51,304 nucleotides of DNA, taken from Candidatus Anaerostipes excrementavium (lineage in GTDB: Bacteria; Bacillota; Clostridia; Lachnospirales; Lachnospiraceae). The position numbers were made by a program, and so were the translations under genes. The DNA lies in assembly GCA_019114985.1 (NCBI GenBank), contig DXEM01000025.1, positions 1-51,304 on the forward strand. Reading direction: 5' to 3'. Below are positions 22,177 to 30,901 of this stretch, piece after piece; the first letter of the stretch is position 1, and each line of letters opens with the position of its first letter. The notes under the pieces were generated by a model. The model made no database searches. It was not told the origin of the DNA and saw only the letters and a list, made by a program, of their open reading frames with translations.

Positions 22177-24576
22177 ATGAATCGAAAAGTTTTTCAAACC
22201 TTAGAATTTGACAAAATCATAAATATTTTGACAAGTTATGCGACAACCGATATGGGAAAGGACTTATGCCGCAATTTGTCTCCAATGACAGAAGAGATTG
22301 ATATTTTAAATGCCCAGGATCATACACAGGACGCCCTCACCAGGATCTTTCGGCGTGGCAGCATTTCCTTTTCCGGAGTGTCCGACTTAAAACCGTCCAT
22401 TGCTCGTTTGCATATGAAAGGAGCTTTGGGCGCAGGAGAGCTTTTAAGCATCGCCAAGCAGCTGGAAACTGTTAAAAACGCTGCCGCTTACGGACGAACA
22501 GAGGATATTGAAACAGAACCCGATTCTCTGGATGAATTCTTCGAGTCTCTTATGCCTCTTAGCGATCTTCTCCGAGAGATTCGGCGATGCATCATTTCCG
22601 AGGAAGAAATCAGCGATGACGCTTCTTCTGCCTTAAAGAGTATTCGTCGTTCGATGAAGCAGACAAACCAGAAGATCCACAATCAGCTGACTTCCATGGT
22701 AAGTGCAGCCTCCAACCAAGACAAGCTGCAGGATGCTATCGTTACCATGCGAAATGGACGTTACTGCATTCCGGTCAAACAAGAATATCGGAATTCTTTT
22801 CAGGGTATGATCCACGATCAGTCTGCCTCCGGCAATACTTTATTTATTGAGCCAATGTCTGTGGTTGCTCTTAATAACGAGTTAAAAGAATTGGAAGGCA
22901 GAGAACAGGCAGAGATCGAGCATATTTTATCTCTGTTAAGCGAGCAGGCATCTTTTGCATCCGAAGATCTCACAAGGAATCAGGAAATCCTGGTTGGGCT
23001 GGATTTTATTTTTGCAAAGGCCAAATACGCGAAGGATCTGGACGCATCCCGTCCGATTTTTCGCAAAGACGGAGTCATCAATATAAAGCAGGGACGACAT
23101 CCGCTCCTGGATCAGAAAAAAGTCGTTCCGATTAATGTTTCCCTTGGACAGGATTTTTCTATGCTGATCGTTACCGGTCCGAATACCGGCGGCAAAACCG
23201 TTTCTCTGAAGACCGTAGGACTTTTAACACTGATGGGACAGTCGGGACTTCATATTCCGGCATTCCAGGGCTCTTGTCTCGGTATTTTCCGAGAAGTCTT
23301 TGCAGATATCGGAGATGAACAAAGCATTGAACAGAATCTGAGTACTTTCTCCTCCCATATGACCAATATCGTATCCATCATCCGTCAGGCACACCGGGAT
23401 TCTCTGGTGCTTCTGGATGAGTTGTGCGGAGGAACCGATCCGATTGAAGGAGCCGCACTGGCAATCTCAATCCTCTCAGATCTTCATGACCGCGGTATTA
23501 AAACGATGGCGACGACCCATTACAGTGAACTGAAGATGTTTGCCCTCTCAACCGATGATATTGAAAACGCATCCTGTGAATTTGACGTAGATACTTTATC
23601 TCCAACCTACCGTCTGATGATTGGGATTCCTGGAAAAAGCAATGCATTTGCCATCTCCAGAAAACTGGGACTGGATGAACATATTATTGAGGGCGCTTCC
23701 GGTCAGATCGATGAGTCCGTAAAAGATTTTGAAACGATTCTTGCAGACCTGGAGAAAAGTAAGCAGACAATCGAACAGGAACAAGAAGAAATCCTTGCAT
23801 ATCGTAAGGAAATCGAATCCCTGCGTCAAAGTTTAAAAGCACGGCAGGATAATATCAAAGAGAAGCGGGAAAAAACACTGAGAAATGCCAGAGAAGAAGC
23901 ACATCGCATCATTTCTGAGGCAAAAGAAGTGGCGGATCAGACGATACGTGAATATAATCAGCTGAAAAAGCAGACAAATAAAGATACCAATAAGAAAATG
24001 GAACATATGCGCAGCGATCTTCGCGGCCGCATGAACAAGCTGGAAAACCAGATGACGCAGAAGAAGAAAAAACGTTCCGGAAAGCATCATGATGCCGGTG
24101 ATTTCCATATAGGAGACGAAGTATATGTATCCAGTCTCTCTTTGAACGGTACCGTCCAGACTCTGCCAAATGCAAAAGGTGACCTTTATGTGCAGATGGG
24201 TATGATGCGCTCCCTGGTCAATATCCGAGATTTGGAGATCACCAAAACCGCCGGGGAAGTAAAGAGAGAAAATCAGCGAAGCGAAAGCCGCAGCAGAATG
24301 CGTACATCGATCGGCAAATCTTCTACGATCAAACCGGAAATCAATGTTATGGGAATGACCGTAGATGAAGCCATCGCTCAGCTGGATAAATACATCGATG
24401 ATGCCTGTCTCGCAAATTTAAGCCAAATTACCGTGGTTCACGGCAAAGGAACCGGAGCTTTGCGAAAGGGCCTGCATACCTATTTCAAATCATTAAAAAA
24501 ACAACGGCGTATCTCCGGTTACCGAGACGGAGAATACGGAGAAGGGGATCTTGGAGTTACCATCGTGATTTTATAA
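22177..24576 (+). CDS. mutS2: Endonuclease MutS2
   Basis: A 799-residue protein of the MutS2 family, which lacks the mismatch-recognition domain of MutS and acts on branched DNA and, in some bacteria, on collided ribosomes. Core and clamp helices fill residues about 1-310. The ATPase domain has Walker A GPNTGGKT (334-341), Walker B LVLLDELCGGTDP and ATTHYSELK. A long charged coiled coil lies at about 520-630. The C-terminal Smr nuclease domain (about 720-799) has INVMGMTVDEAIAQLDKYID and the catalytic-loop VVHGKGTGALRKG. Start ATG has AAGGAAC upstream. First gene of an operon with the EAL and DUF3783 genes. Confidence 0.95.
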   Translation: MNRKVFQTLEFDKIINILTSYATTDMGKDLCRNLSPMTEEIDILNAQDHTQDALTRIFRRGSISFSGVSDLKPSIARLHMKGALGAGELLSIAKQLETVKNAAAYGRTEDIETEPDSLDEFFESLMPLSDLLREIRRCIISEEEISDDASSALKSIRRSMKQTNQKIHNQLTSMVSAASNQDKLQDAIVTMRNGRYCIPVKQEYRNSFQGMIHDQSASGNTLFIEPMSVVALNNELKELEGREQAEIEHILSLLSEQASFASEDLTRNQEILVGLDFIFAKAKYAKDLDASRPIFRKDGVINIKQGRHPLLDQKKVVPINVSLGQDFSMLIVTGPNTGGKTVSLKTVGLLTLMGQSGLHIPAFQGSCLGIFREVFADIGDEQSIEQNLSTFSSHMTNIVSIIRQAHRDSLVLLDELCGGTDPIEGAALAISILSDLHDRGIKTMATTHYSELKMFALSTDDIENASCEFDVDTLSPTYRLMIGIPGKSNAFAISRKLGLDEHIIEGASGQIDESVKDFETILADLEKSKQTIEQEQEEILAYRKEIESLRQSLKARQDNIKEKREKTLRNAREEAHRIISEAKEVADQTIREYNQLKKQTNKDTNKKMEHMRSDLRGRMNKLENQMTQKKKKRSGKHHDAGDFHIGDEVYVSSLSLNGTVQTLPNAKGDLYVQMGMMRSLVNIRDLEITKTAGEVKRENQRSESRSRMRTSIGKSSTIKPEINVMGMTVDEAIAQLDKYIDDACLANLSQITVVHGKGTGALRKGLHTYFKSLKKQRRISGYRDGEYGEGDLGVTIVIL

Positions 24577-24583
24577 AAGGAGC

Positions 24584-25906
24584 ATGATTAAGCCAATGAA
24601 AAAACGAAGCCGAACAAAAAGAAATCAATTATATAACATCCATCAGGCGAACGAAATTCACCTTTTTTCCCACAAATTAGATAGAATACTCAGCGGTCAA
24701 TCCCCAGGATGTCTGGTGGCTATGAACATCCGAAAGTTCAAATTTATCAACGAAATTTTCGGCCGGGAGTTTGCGGATCAGCTTCTTGTGGATACAAAAA
24801 GAATCATAAAAAGTCTTTTGAAACCCAATGAATTTTGCTGCCGCGATCATGCGGATCTCTTTTACATCTACTTAGAAGACAGTCAGCCAGAAGGTGCAAA
24901 ACAACGAATCGAGGACATGATGAATCACATCAGCAGCCAGTTCGTTGTTTCTGTTGACAGCCGCTACCAGATTCTGTTCTATGCCGGAATCGTTCTGTAT
25001 AGTAAAGAGACCGCCAGTCATGACCTTCATGCCCATAATCTCATGACTTCTTCCCATTTTGCCTTGGCAAGCGCCCGGGATCTTGCGCCTAACCATGCCT
25101 GGATCTACGATGCCGAACTTCATAAGAAAGAAGAGTTGGAGTATTATGTGGAAAGTCGGATGCACCGAGCATTAGAAGATCAGGAATTCCTCATGTTTTT
25201 GCAGCCTAAGATTGATTTAAAACGCCGTGCTGCGGCAGGAGCGGAAGCCCTTGTTCGTTGGAAGTCTTCCGAAGGCAAAATGCTCTTTCCAAATGATTTT
25301 ATCCCCGTTTTTGAGCGAAATGGATTTTGTACCCAGCTGGATCCTTACATGGTCCATCAGGCCTGCAAACTTTTAAGACAGTGGATTGACGACGGGAAAC
25401 ATGTTCTTCCTATCTCTGTCAATCAATCAAAAACTACAATTTTCCAAACTGGGTATGTACGGTGTATTCAGCAGCTCCTGCAGGAATATCAAATTCCTCC
25501 TGGATTAATTACAATAGAAATCTTAGAAGACGCAGCATTATATGGCTCTGATGCACTCAGTGAATTGATTCGTGAACTGAGAGCGTTGGGAGTCCGTACC
25601 TCTATGGATGATTTTGGAACCGGATATTCATCTTTGACACTGCTTGGCAATCTTCCAATCAATGAATTAAAACTTGACTGGAAATTTTTACGAAAGGCTT
25701 CTGAAAATCCACGGTCTCGAATTATCATGGAATATGTCCTTCAATTAGCCAAACAACTCGATCTCTCTACCGTAGTAGAAGGCATCGAAACACAAGCACA
25801 ATCTGAGATGGTTCGGACGTTAGGCGGTGATTACGGACAAGGTTATCTGTACAGCAAGCCTATTCCTGCTGAAGAATTTACCGCCCAATACACAGATCAT
25901 ATATAG
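24584..25906 (+). CDS. EAL-domain phosphodiesterase with degenerate GGDEF domain
   Basis: About 440 residues, soluble. The N-terminal 170 residues have the GGDEF fold (LVAMNIRKFKFINEIFGREF) but the active-site loop reads RDHADLF instead of GGDEF, so no cyclase activity is expected. The EAL domain (about 185-435) keeps its metal and substrate residues: EALVRW, SVNQSK, ITIEILED, DDFGTGYSSL, ELKLDW, VVEGIET and GYLYSKP. It should hydrolyse cyclic di-GMP, with the GGDEF part possibly sensing GTP. ATG at 24584 lies very close to AAGGAG; a second ATG four codons on (24596) is the alternative. Lies eight bases after mutS2. Confidence 0.9.
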   Translation: MIKPMKKRSRTKRNQLYNIHQANEIHLFSHKLDRILSGQSPGCLVAMNIRKFKFINEIFGREFADQLLVDTKRIIKSLLKPNEFCCRDHADLFYIYLEDSQPEGAKQRIEDMMNHISSQFVVSVDSRYQILFYAGIVLYSKETASHDLHAHNLMTSSHFALASARDLAPNHAWIYDAELHKKEELEYYVESRMHRALEDQEFLMFLQPKIDLKRRAAAGAEALVRWKSSEGKMLFPNDFIPVFERNGFCTQLDPYMVHQACKLLRQWIDDGKHVLPISVNQSKTTIFQTGYVRCIQQLLQEYQIPPGLITIEILEDAALYGSDALSELIRELRALGVRTSMDDFGTGYSSLTLLGNLPINELKLDWKFLRKASENPRSRIIMEYVLQLAKQLDLSTVVEGIETQAQSEMVRTLGGDYGQGYLYSKPIPAEEFTAQYTDHI

Positions 25907-25946
25907 ATGAAGATTTTTGAGTGAAGCGAAAGGAATGAATACCACC

Positions 25947-26321
25947 ATGAAAAAGCAAATTTTATTATATAACATCAAAGACCGAAAAAGAGCCATGGAA
26001 ATCCGACGGGTTCTTATGCCTTTAAAGCTTCGGATCAAAAATATTCTGTCAGATGATTTTGCACACCCTATCGGGTATTTATTAGGTATGGAAGGGTATG
26101 CACCATCCGATCAGATCCCAGATGACTGTTATTTTGAAGACGAAATGATGATTATGGCCGGACTAACCAGTTACGAGATCGATCAGATCATCCATGGATT
26201 CCATAAGCGAAGAATTCCCGGCATCCCTTTAAAAGCTATTGTTACCCCTCATAATCAGGAATGGAATTCCTATAAGCTATATGGAGATTTGAAAAAAGAA
26301 CACGAAAAGATGTCAAAATAG
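25947..26321 (+). CDS. DUF3783 family protein
   Basis: A protein of 124 residues from the ATG at 25947 (MKKQILLYNI). The pattern RVLMPLKLRIKNILSDDF, MMIMAGLTSYEIDQIIHGFH and IPGIPLKAIVTPHNQEWNSY is that of DUF3783, a family of small Clostridial proteins of unknown function. Earlier in-frame starts (ATG 25935, TTG 25917) lie on or before the AAAGGA ribosome site. Third gene of the mutS2 operon, followed by a terminator. Confidence 0.75.
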   Translation: MKKQILLYNIKDRKRAMEIRRVLMPLKLRIKNILSDDFAHPIGYLLGMEGYAPSDQIPDDCYFEDEMMIMAGLTSYEIDQIIHGFHKRRIPGIPLKAIVTPHNQEWNSYKLYGDLKKEHEKMSK

Positions 26322-26328
26322 CGAATAA

Positions 26329-26381
26329 TGCCTTTGAAATAGATTCATCGTTTTTCATCCGTTTCAAAGGCACTTTTCTTT
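26329..26381 (+). terminator. Terminator of the mutS2 operon
   Basis: TGCCTTTGAAA (26329-26339) pairs perfectly with TTTCAAAGGCA (26362-26372), followed by CTTTTCTTTTT. It lies between converging operons; the minus-strand tail is less T-rich. Confidence 0.8.
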
Positions 26382-26400
26382 TTAAATAGCTTCCATCAAA

Positions 26401-27222
26401 TTAAAAAATCCCCAAAAATGCACCTGCCAGTGAAACGGCAACAATCATCAACATAATAACGACCATGTTTTGATTTTTTTTGCTCAGCCACCAATAAACG
26501 CCTAATACAGCTAATAAAGGCAGCAATCCCGGAACAATTCCATCCAAAATATTCTGGATAACATAAGGCTCATTTCCTTCTCCGAATGAAAATTTCAATG
26601 GTGTAGATAAGGATACATAGGTAGAAGATAATGCTCCCATCATATAAATTCCAAGCGCGCTGGCTGCTGTCAGTAACTGTTTGATTTTTCCTGATCCCAG
26701 AATACTTCTAACAGAAGATCGTCCCTTTCGGTAACCCAACGCTGCCAGATTCGTTCCGATTACAATCTGTATGATTGGTAAAAGCAAAAGCACAAAACAC
26801 CCAATTGGATTTCCCTGTGCAGACAAAGTAGCTCCTAATGCAAAAATGATTGGTTTTAAGGTTGCCCAGTCCAGAGAATCCCCAATCCCAGCCATGGGAC
26901 CCATAAGACCTGATTTAACACTGGTAATCGTTTCATCCTCAATAGGAGCTCCTTTGGCTTTTTGCTCTTCCATTGCGATCGTAATTCCGTTAATCACAGA
27001 TCCAAATACTGCTTCTGTGTTATAAAACACCATATGACGTTTTAAAGCTGCTGCAAAGTCTTCTTTTTTCTTATATAACTTTTTTAAAATTGGTATCAAC
27101 GCCATGCAAAATCCCAGAGCCTGCAAACGTTCATAAGAAATCCCTGTCTCCGCGAAAAAATAATATCTTAGCCAGCTTTTTTTCACATCTTTTTCCGTAA
27201 TTAGATTTTTCTCTTCTGCCAT
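26401..27222 (-). CDS. PTS system, mannose/fructose/sorbose family, IID component
   Basis: A 273-residue membrane subunit of the mannose-class phosphotransferase system. It begins MAEEKNLITEKDVKKSWLRY and contains FNTEPxxG-like YNTEAVFGSVINGITIAMEE and GLMGPMAGIGDSLDWATLKPI, hallmarks of family IID, with hydrophobic segments to the C-terminus. With IIC it forms the sugar channel. GGAGGAGG precedes the ATG; the few upstream residues overlap the IIC gene. Last gene of the operon. Confidence 0.93.
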   Translation of the reverse strand: MAEEKNLITEKDVKKSWLRYYFFAETGISYERLQALGFCMALIPILKKLYKKKEDFAAALKRHMVFYNTEAVFGSVINGITIAMEEQKAKGAPIEDETITSVKSGLMGPMAGIGDSLDWATLKPIIFALGATLSAQGNPIGCFVLLLLPIIQIVIGTNLAALGYRKGRSSVRSILGSGKIKQLLTAASALGIYMMGALSSTYVSLSTPLKFSFGEGNEPYVIQNILDGIVPGLLPLLAVLGVYWWLSKKNQNMVVIMLMIVAVSLAGAFLGIF

Positions 27223-27226
27223 AGAT

Positions 27227-27970
27227 CTATGCCTCCTCCACTTTCTTATCTGCAAATGCCATAATTAGCAAAATAACACACACTCCAAAAATCGCTGCTT
27301 CAAATACCGTAATACCGCTTACGATTACAAGGAAATAACCAATGAAAAATAATGGCATTAATTCTCTCTTTCCGATGACAAACAACGTAAGAGCAAATCC
27401 GAGTGCCGGCAGCAAGCCGCCTGCCACAGTAAATCCATGCGTCAGCCAATCCGGTATTGAGTTCATGAAGTTCTGCACGGCTCCTGCTCCATACATATTT
27501 GCTAAGAATGGTACCGGAAATCTCATAAAAAAGCTTAAAATCGTGGGAAACACCAGATTGCAAAGAAGAATCCCTTTCGCATCTCCCTCTTCCGCATATT
27601 TGTCTCCCATATGGACAAATACAACATTCACCGTCTTTCTTAGCTGGTCTAAGAAGACTCCTAATACTCCGACTGGAACCGCTAGCGTAATTGCCTGCTG
27701 TGTTGTCATTCCTGCGCTCAATGCAATTGGAACAGCAATCAAACCTGCCAGACAATCGTCCGCCGGAAGGTTAGACCCTGCCGCAACCAAACCGATATAA
27801 AGGATCTGAACCGCAGCTCCAATGATAACCGCCTGTTTCACATCTCCCATAATCAAGCCAATAAATAGTGCTGAAAACAATGGTTGTCTCATAGCGTGGG
27901 TGAAAGCATAACCCACATCTGTTTTCATGATCCAGTAGTAAATTCCTGTAAAAATGCTTACTCCTAACAT
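27227..27970 (-). CDS. PTS system, mannose/fructose/sorbose family, IIC component
   Basis: A 247-residue polytopic membrane protein with the family IIC features RQPLFSALFIGLIMGDVKQA, AAVQILYIGLVAAGSNLPAD and TLAVPVGVLGVFLDQLRKT. It forms the substrate-specific translocation unit with IID. GAGAGGATAGAT precedes the ATG. Two bases separate it from the IIB gene. Confidence 0.93.
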   Translation of the reverse strand: MLGVSIFTGIYYWIMKTDVGYAFTHAMRQPLFSALFIGLIMGDVKQAVIIGAAVQILYIGLVAAGSNLPADDCLAGLIAVPIALSAGMTTQQAITLAVPVGVLGVFLDQLRKTVNVVFVHMGDKYAEEGDAKGILLCNLVFPTILSFFMRFPVPFLANMYGAGAVQNFMNSIPDWLTHGFTVAGGLLPALGFALTLFVIGKRELMPLFFIGYFLVIVSGITVFEAAIFGVCVILLIMAFADKKVEEA

Positions 27971-27972
27971 AT

Positions 27973-28464
27973 CTATCCTCTCACTTTCTTTATCGCATTC
28001 TCTAAAGATAATTTCTTTTCTTCCGGCGTTACCTGAAACGTCACCTTTGCTCCTGTATTCTCTATAAATGACAAATCTTTAGCGTCTTTTTGATCAATAG
28101 AAATCCCTTTTACTACCGAAGTCCTTCCATCTCCGCTTCCAAGTCCTCCGACTTGTATTTGCTCGAATTTAATTCCCCGTTCAACTGCCGCTCTTGCGTC
28201 TTGGATTCCTCGGAACAATATCAGGATATTTCCATTCTCATATTCTCCCGATCTCGCATTTTCCTGAAATGTATCTAATGATATCACATCTACCGTAATT
28301 CCCGGCGGTGCTGCCATGACATAGATATCCGCCATAAATTCATCTTCCGCTAATTCATCATTGACCACCACAATACGAGTCGCAGCAATCTTATTGCTCC
28401 ACTTTGTTATGACTTGTCCATGAATTAAACGAAAATCAATACGAACCAATTTTACTCCTTGCAT
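27973..28464 (-). CDS. PTS system, mannose/fructose/sorbose family, IIB component
   Basis: A 163-residue cytoplasmic phosphocarrier. The active-site histidine is His15 in RIDFRLIHGQV. It takes phosphate from IIA and passes it to the incoming sugar. AAAGGAGT precedes the ATG, which directly follows the stop codon of IIA. Confidence 0.93.
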   Translation of the reverse strand: MQGVKLVRIDFRLIHGQVITKWSNKIAATRIVVVNDELAEDEFMADIYVMAAPPGITVDVISLDTFQENARSGEYENGNILILFRGIQDARAAVERGIKFEQIQVGGLGSGDGRTSVVKGISIDQKDAKDLSFIENTGAKVTFQVTPEEKKLSLENAIKKVRG

Positions 28465-28884
28465 CTAAGACTCCTTTCTCTGTTTTATCATGCTTCTTAT
28501 ATTTTTTACTCCATCTTTTGCCGCCTGCATAAGATCCTGTGCCAACTCTTCTCCTTCTAGGATCCCTCTCTGCATTTCCGCCTCAATCAGCATCGGCAAA
28601 TTTAATCCTGACAACACCGTATATCTCTTCTGCAAGGCAATCGCTGCCGATGTATTAGAAGGCGTGCCGCCAAATAAATCAGACAAAATAAGCGTATCAT
28701 CCGGCGCTTTCTCTAATAAAGTTTTCAAATCCTCCACAAAGTTTCGTGGATCCATCCCCTCCATCAAGGAAAGACAATAGACATTTTCCAATTCTCCTGC
28801 TATCATTTCTGCGCTTCTTTTTACTTCCTGTCCAAAATTCCCATGAGTCATTAATATAATCCATGGTTTCTTCTTTTCACTCAT
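28465..28884 (-). CDS. PTS system, mannose/fructose/sorbose family, IIA component
   Basis: A 139-residue cytoplasmic phosphocarrier with active-site His14 in ILMTHGNFG and the characteristic SDLFGGTPSNTSAAIAL. It receives phosphate from HPr. Separate IIA and IIB genes (rather than a fused IIAB) suit sorbose, sorbitol or amino-sugar systems better than the general mannose system. GGGGG lies before the ATG. Confidence 0.93.
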   Translation of the reverse strand: MSEKKKPWIILMTHGNFGQEVKRSAEMIAGELENVYCLSLMEGMDPRNFVEDLKTLLEKAPDDTLILSDLFGGTPSNTSAAIALQKRYTVLSGLNLPMLIEAEMQRGILEGEELAQDLMQAAKDGVKNIRSMIKQRKES

Positions 28885-28907
28885 CTTTTGTCCCCCTGCC
28901 TGTTGAT

Positions 28908-29708
28908 CTAGCCTCTTGATTTTCCTCCGGTAATATTCATGATTGTACCCGTAATATAGGAAGCGTGATCCGACAAAAGATACAGGATCAGATCTGCAAT
29001 CTCATCCAGCTTCCCGACTCTTCCCAAGGGAATAACCTTCTGGTAGTCAGAAGAAATGTTTCCAGCTTCCTGTCCTCTTGTATAAGCCAGTTCTGCAACA
29101 TGTTCCGGATTGCCCATCGGCGTAGGTTCATTGATTCCAGGGGCTACCGCAACGACTCTGATATTATATGCTCCCAGCTCTTTTGCCCAGGATAAAGTAA
29201 AAGAATTCACTGCCCCTTTTGTTGCAGAATAAATATTCTGTCCTTTTGATCCCTCCATTCCTGCCTCCGAACTAACATTTAATATGACGCCACTGTTTTG
29301 CTGGATCATAACTCTCGCGGCCGCCTGTGCACAAAGCATGACTCCCTTTACATTAACATCCATCATAAAATCAAAATCATCGATGCTATTCTCATGATCC
29401 GGATCATGGTGATAATAATCCACAAGCAGACGCGGTCTGTTGACCCCAGCATTATTTACAAGTCCATCAATTCTGCCAAATTTTTTCAGTGTCTGTTCTA
29501 CCATGGATTCCACATCTTCCTTTTTCGTTACATCACATTTTACAAACATTAAATTCTCATCTTGTTTGGATTCTTTCTCTGTCATATCAGCAACAACGAC
29601 CTTTGCATGATTTTTCAACAGCGTCTCCGTTATATGTGACCCGATTCCCATACTTCCTCCGGTTACAATTACAACTTTTCCATTTAAATTCGTCCATTCT
29701 TTGCCCAT
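28908..29708 (-). CDS. Short-chain dehydrogenase, probable sorbitol-6-phosphate 2-dehydrogenase
   Basis: A 266-residue SDR enzyme: cofactor loop TGGSMGIG (16-23), NNAG, and catalytic Ser146, Tyr160 and Lys164 (YSATK). The segments EAGMEGSKGQNIYSATKGA and APGINEPTPMGNPEHVAELA, and the C-terminal ITGGKSRG, are those I associate with sorbitol-6-phosphate dehydrogenases of Lactobacillus-type sorbose/sorbitol operons, which convert sorbitol 6-phosphate to fructose 6-phosphate with NAD. First gene of the PTS operon, so the imported, phosphorylated sugar is its likely substrate. The ATG at 29708 follows AAAGGAGG; the 39 extra codons of the open frame cover the promoter and operator. Confidence 0.85.
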   Translation of the reverse strand: MGKEWTNLNGKVVIVTGGSMGIGSHITETLLKNHAKVVVADMTEKESKQDENLMFVKCDVTKKEDVESMVEQTLKKFGRIDGLVNNAGVNRPRLLVDYYHHDPDHENSIDDFDFMMDVNVKGVMLCAQAAARVMIQQNSGVILNVSSEAGMEGSKGQNIYSATKGAVNSFTLSWAKELGAYNIRVVAVAPGINEPTPMGNPEHVAELAYTRGQEAGNISSDYQKVIPLGRVGKLDEIADLILYLLSDHASYITGTIMNITGGKSRG

Positions 29709-29756
29709 TTTTTCCTCCTTTGCTTTTGGTACATAATCTATTTTCACTTTTTGTAT

Positions 29757-29772
29757 AGACGTCCTTACGTCT
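29757..29772. promoter_or_regulatory. Operator of the PTS operon, probable GntR site
   Basis: AGACGT-cctt-ACGTCT, a perfect six-base inverted repeat placed at the expected transcription start, seven bases downstream (minus strand) of the -10 box. The GTATAGAC half resembles sites of HutC-subfamily GntR regulators, and such a regulator is encoded divergently. Confidence 0.6.
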
Positions 29773-29779
29773 TGACATA

Positions 29780-29808
29780 ATGATATCATCGGAGCATAAT
29801 GAATGCAA
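29780..29808 (-). promoter_or_regulatory. Promoter of the PTS operon
   Basis: On the minus strand TTGCAT (29803-29808), 17-base spacer and TATCAT (29780-29785), about 70 bases before the SDR start. The operator follows directly, so a bound repressor would block initiation. Confidence 0.55.
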
Positions 29809-29902
29809 GATGGAATATTCTCCAAAAAAATGACTGAATTTTTCTGAAAACCTCTTATATTTTTGGTAATTTTTAATGATTTTGTGTATTTTTGTTGGAT
29901 TT

Positions 29903-29916
29903 TTGCAATATTGCAA
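29903..29916. promoter_or_regulatory. Perfect 14-bp palindrome in the divergent intergenic region
   Basis: TTGCAATATTGCAA is exactly self-complementary. It lies about 120 bases before the GntR start and 195 before the SDR start in an otherwise very AT-rich 325-base gap (29709-30033). Possibly a second regulator site; no partner is known. Confidence 0.35.
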
Positions 29917-30033
29917 CATTTTAATCTGTTAGAATTTATTGATTCATATAAACTTAAAACATGTTAAAATAAGAATAGAAAATCTTTCCATTTTATAAAA
30001 ACAAGAAATGATAAACACTGAAAGGATATGCCC

Positions 30034-30810
30034 ATGAAAAAAAATGTTAACTCTTCTTTTGTATCTACAAATAATCCCCTTCCGCTCTATTTTCAGATTA
30101 AAGAAGATCTTCGCAGCAAAATTGAATCTGGACAGCTAAAAGAAGGGACTTATCTTCCCTCTGAATTCAAACTGATGGAACAATACAATGTCAGCCGCCC
30201 CACAATACGGCAGGCAGTTGATTTATTATGTCAAGAAAACTATGTAGAAAAGCAAAGAGGTATTGGAACTCTGATCAAAGGAGTTCACCCTGTCTTCCGC
30301 AATTTGAATGATTTGCTCAACTTCAACGAGGAAGCACAAGAAAAATCTTTTAGTTTTTCCACTGAGGTTCTGGATTTTCAAGTAGTTCCTGCTAATAAAA
30401 TTCTGGAAGATATCTTTGGAAAAAAAGAATCCTCTTTCTATAAAATCAAGCGTCTCCGCTTCCTTGAACAAAAACCAGCTGAATTAGTTACGACCTATAT
30501 TCCAAAAAGCCTGATTTCTAACCTTGAAGATTTTGATCTGTCCAAGCGGTCTTTATTTGAGGTTCTTGCAGAGGAAGAAGGCATTCAAATCGGTCATGCC
30601 GAAAAAATGCTGAAAGCTGTAAATGCGGCTGATGAAGATGCACATCTTTTAAAAGTAGAACCAAATGCGGCAGTTCAATTCGTGAAGACTATCACATATA
30701 ATACAGATGGACGTCCTATTGAATTTTCCTACGCAATGGATACCAATATGTTTTCACACTTTAAAATTACCGTAACCAGAAATCCGATAGACAGCAGTAA
30801 AGTTAAATAG
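30034..30810 (+). CDS. GntR family regulator, HutC subfamily (UTRA domain)
   Basis: A 258-residue regulator with an N-terminal winged helix (about 10-78: LYFQIKEDLRSKIESGQLKE, MEQYNVSRPTIRQAVDLL, RGIGTLIKG) and a C-terminal UTRA effector-binding domain (about 95-250) ending in the usual beta-strand pattern (PIEFSYAMDTNMFSHFKI). UTRA proteins bind a phosphorylated sugar or similar metabolite that releases them from DNA. It is divergent from the PTS operon and most likely its repressor. The ATG at 30034 is chosen because AAAGG lies eight bases before it; the ATG two codons earlier is too close. A terminator follows. Confidence 0.9.
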   Translation: MKKNVNSSFVSTNNPLPLYFQIKEDLRSKIESGQLKEGTYLPSEFKLMEQYNVSRPTIRQAVDLLCQENYVEKQRGIGTLIKGVHPVFRNLNDLLNFNEEAQEKSFSFSTEVLDFQVVPANKILEDIFGKKESSFYKIKRLRFLEQKPAELVTTYIPKSLISNLEDFDLSKRSLFEVLAEEEGIQIGHAEKMLKAVNAADEDAHLLKVEPNAAVQFVKTITYNTDGRPIEFSYAMDTNMFSHFKITVTRNPIDSSKVK

Positions 30811-30823
30811 CGGACCATATAAG

Positions 30824-30874
30824 AAAGACGAGGACTTTAGATCATAGTGATCTTTTGTCTCTCGTCTTTTTTGA
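30824..30874 (+). terminator. Terminator of the GntR gene
   Basis: AAAGACGAG (30824-30832) pairs with CTCGTCTTT (30861-30869); an inner stem AGATCA/TGATCT extends it. T-run follows to 30872. It may also serve the converging GNAT gene. Confidence 0.8.
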
Positions 30875-30901
30875 ATTCAAATTTTTCAATTATCTAAAAC
30901 T

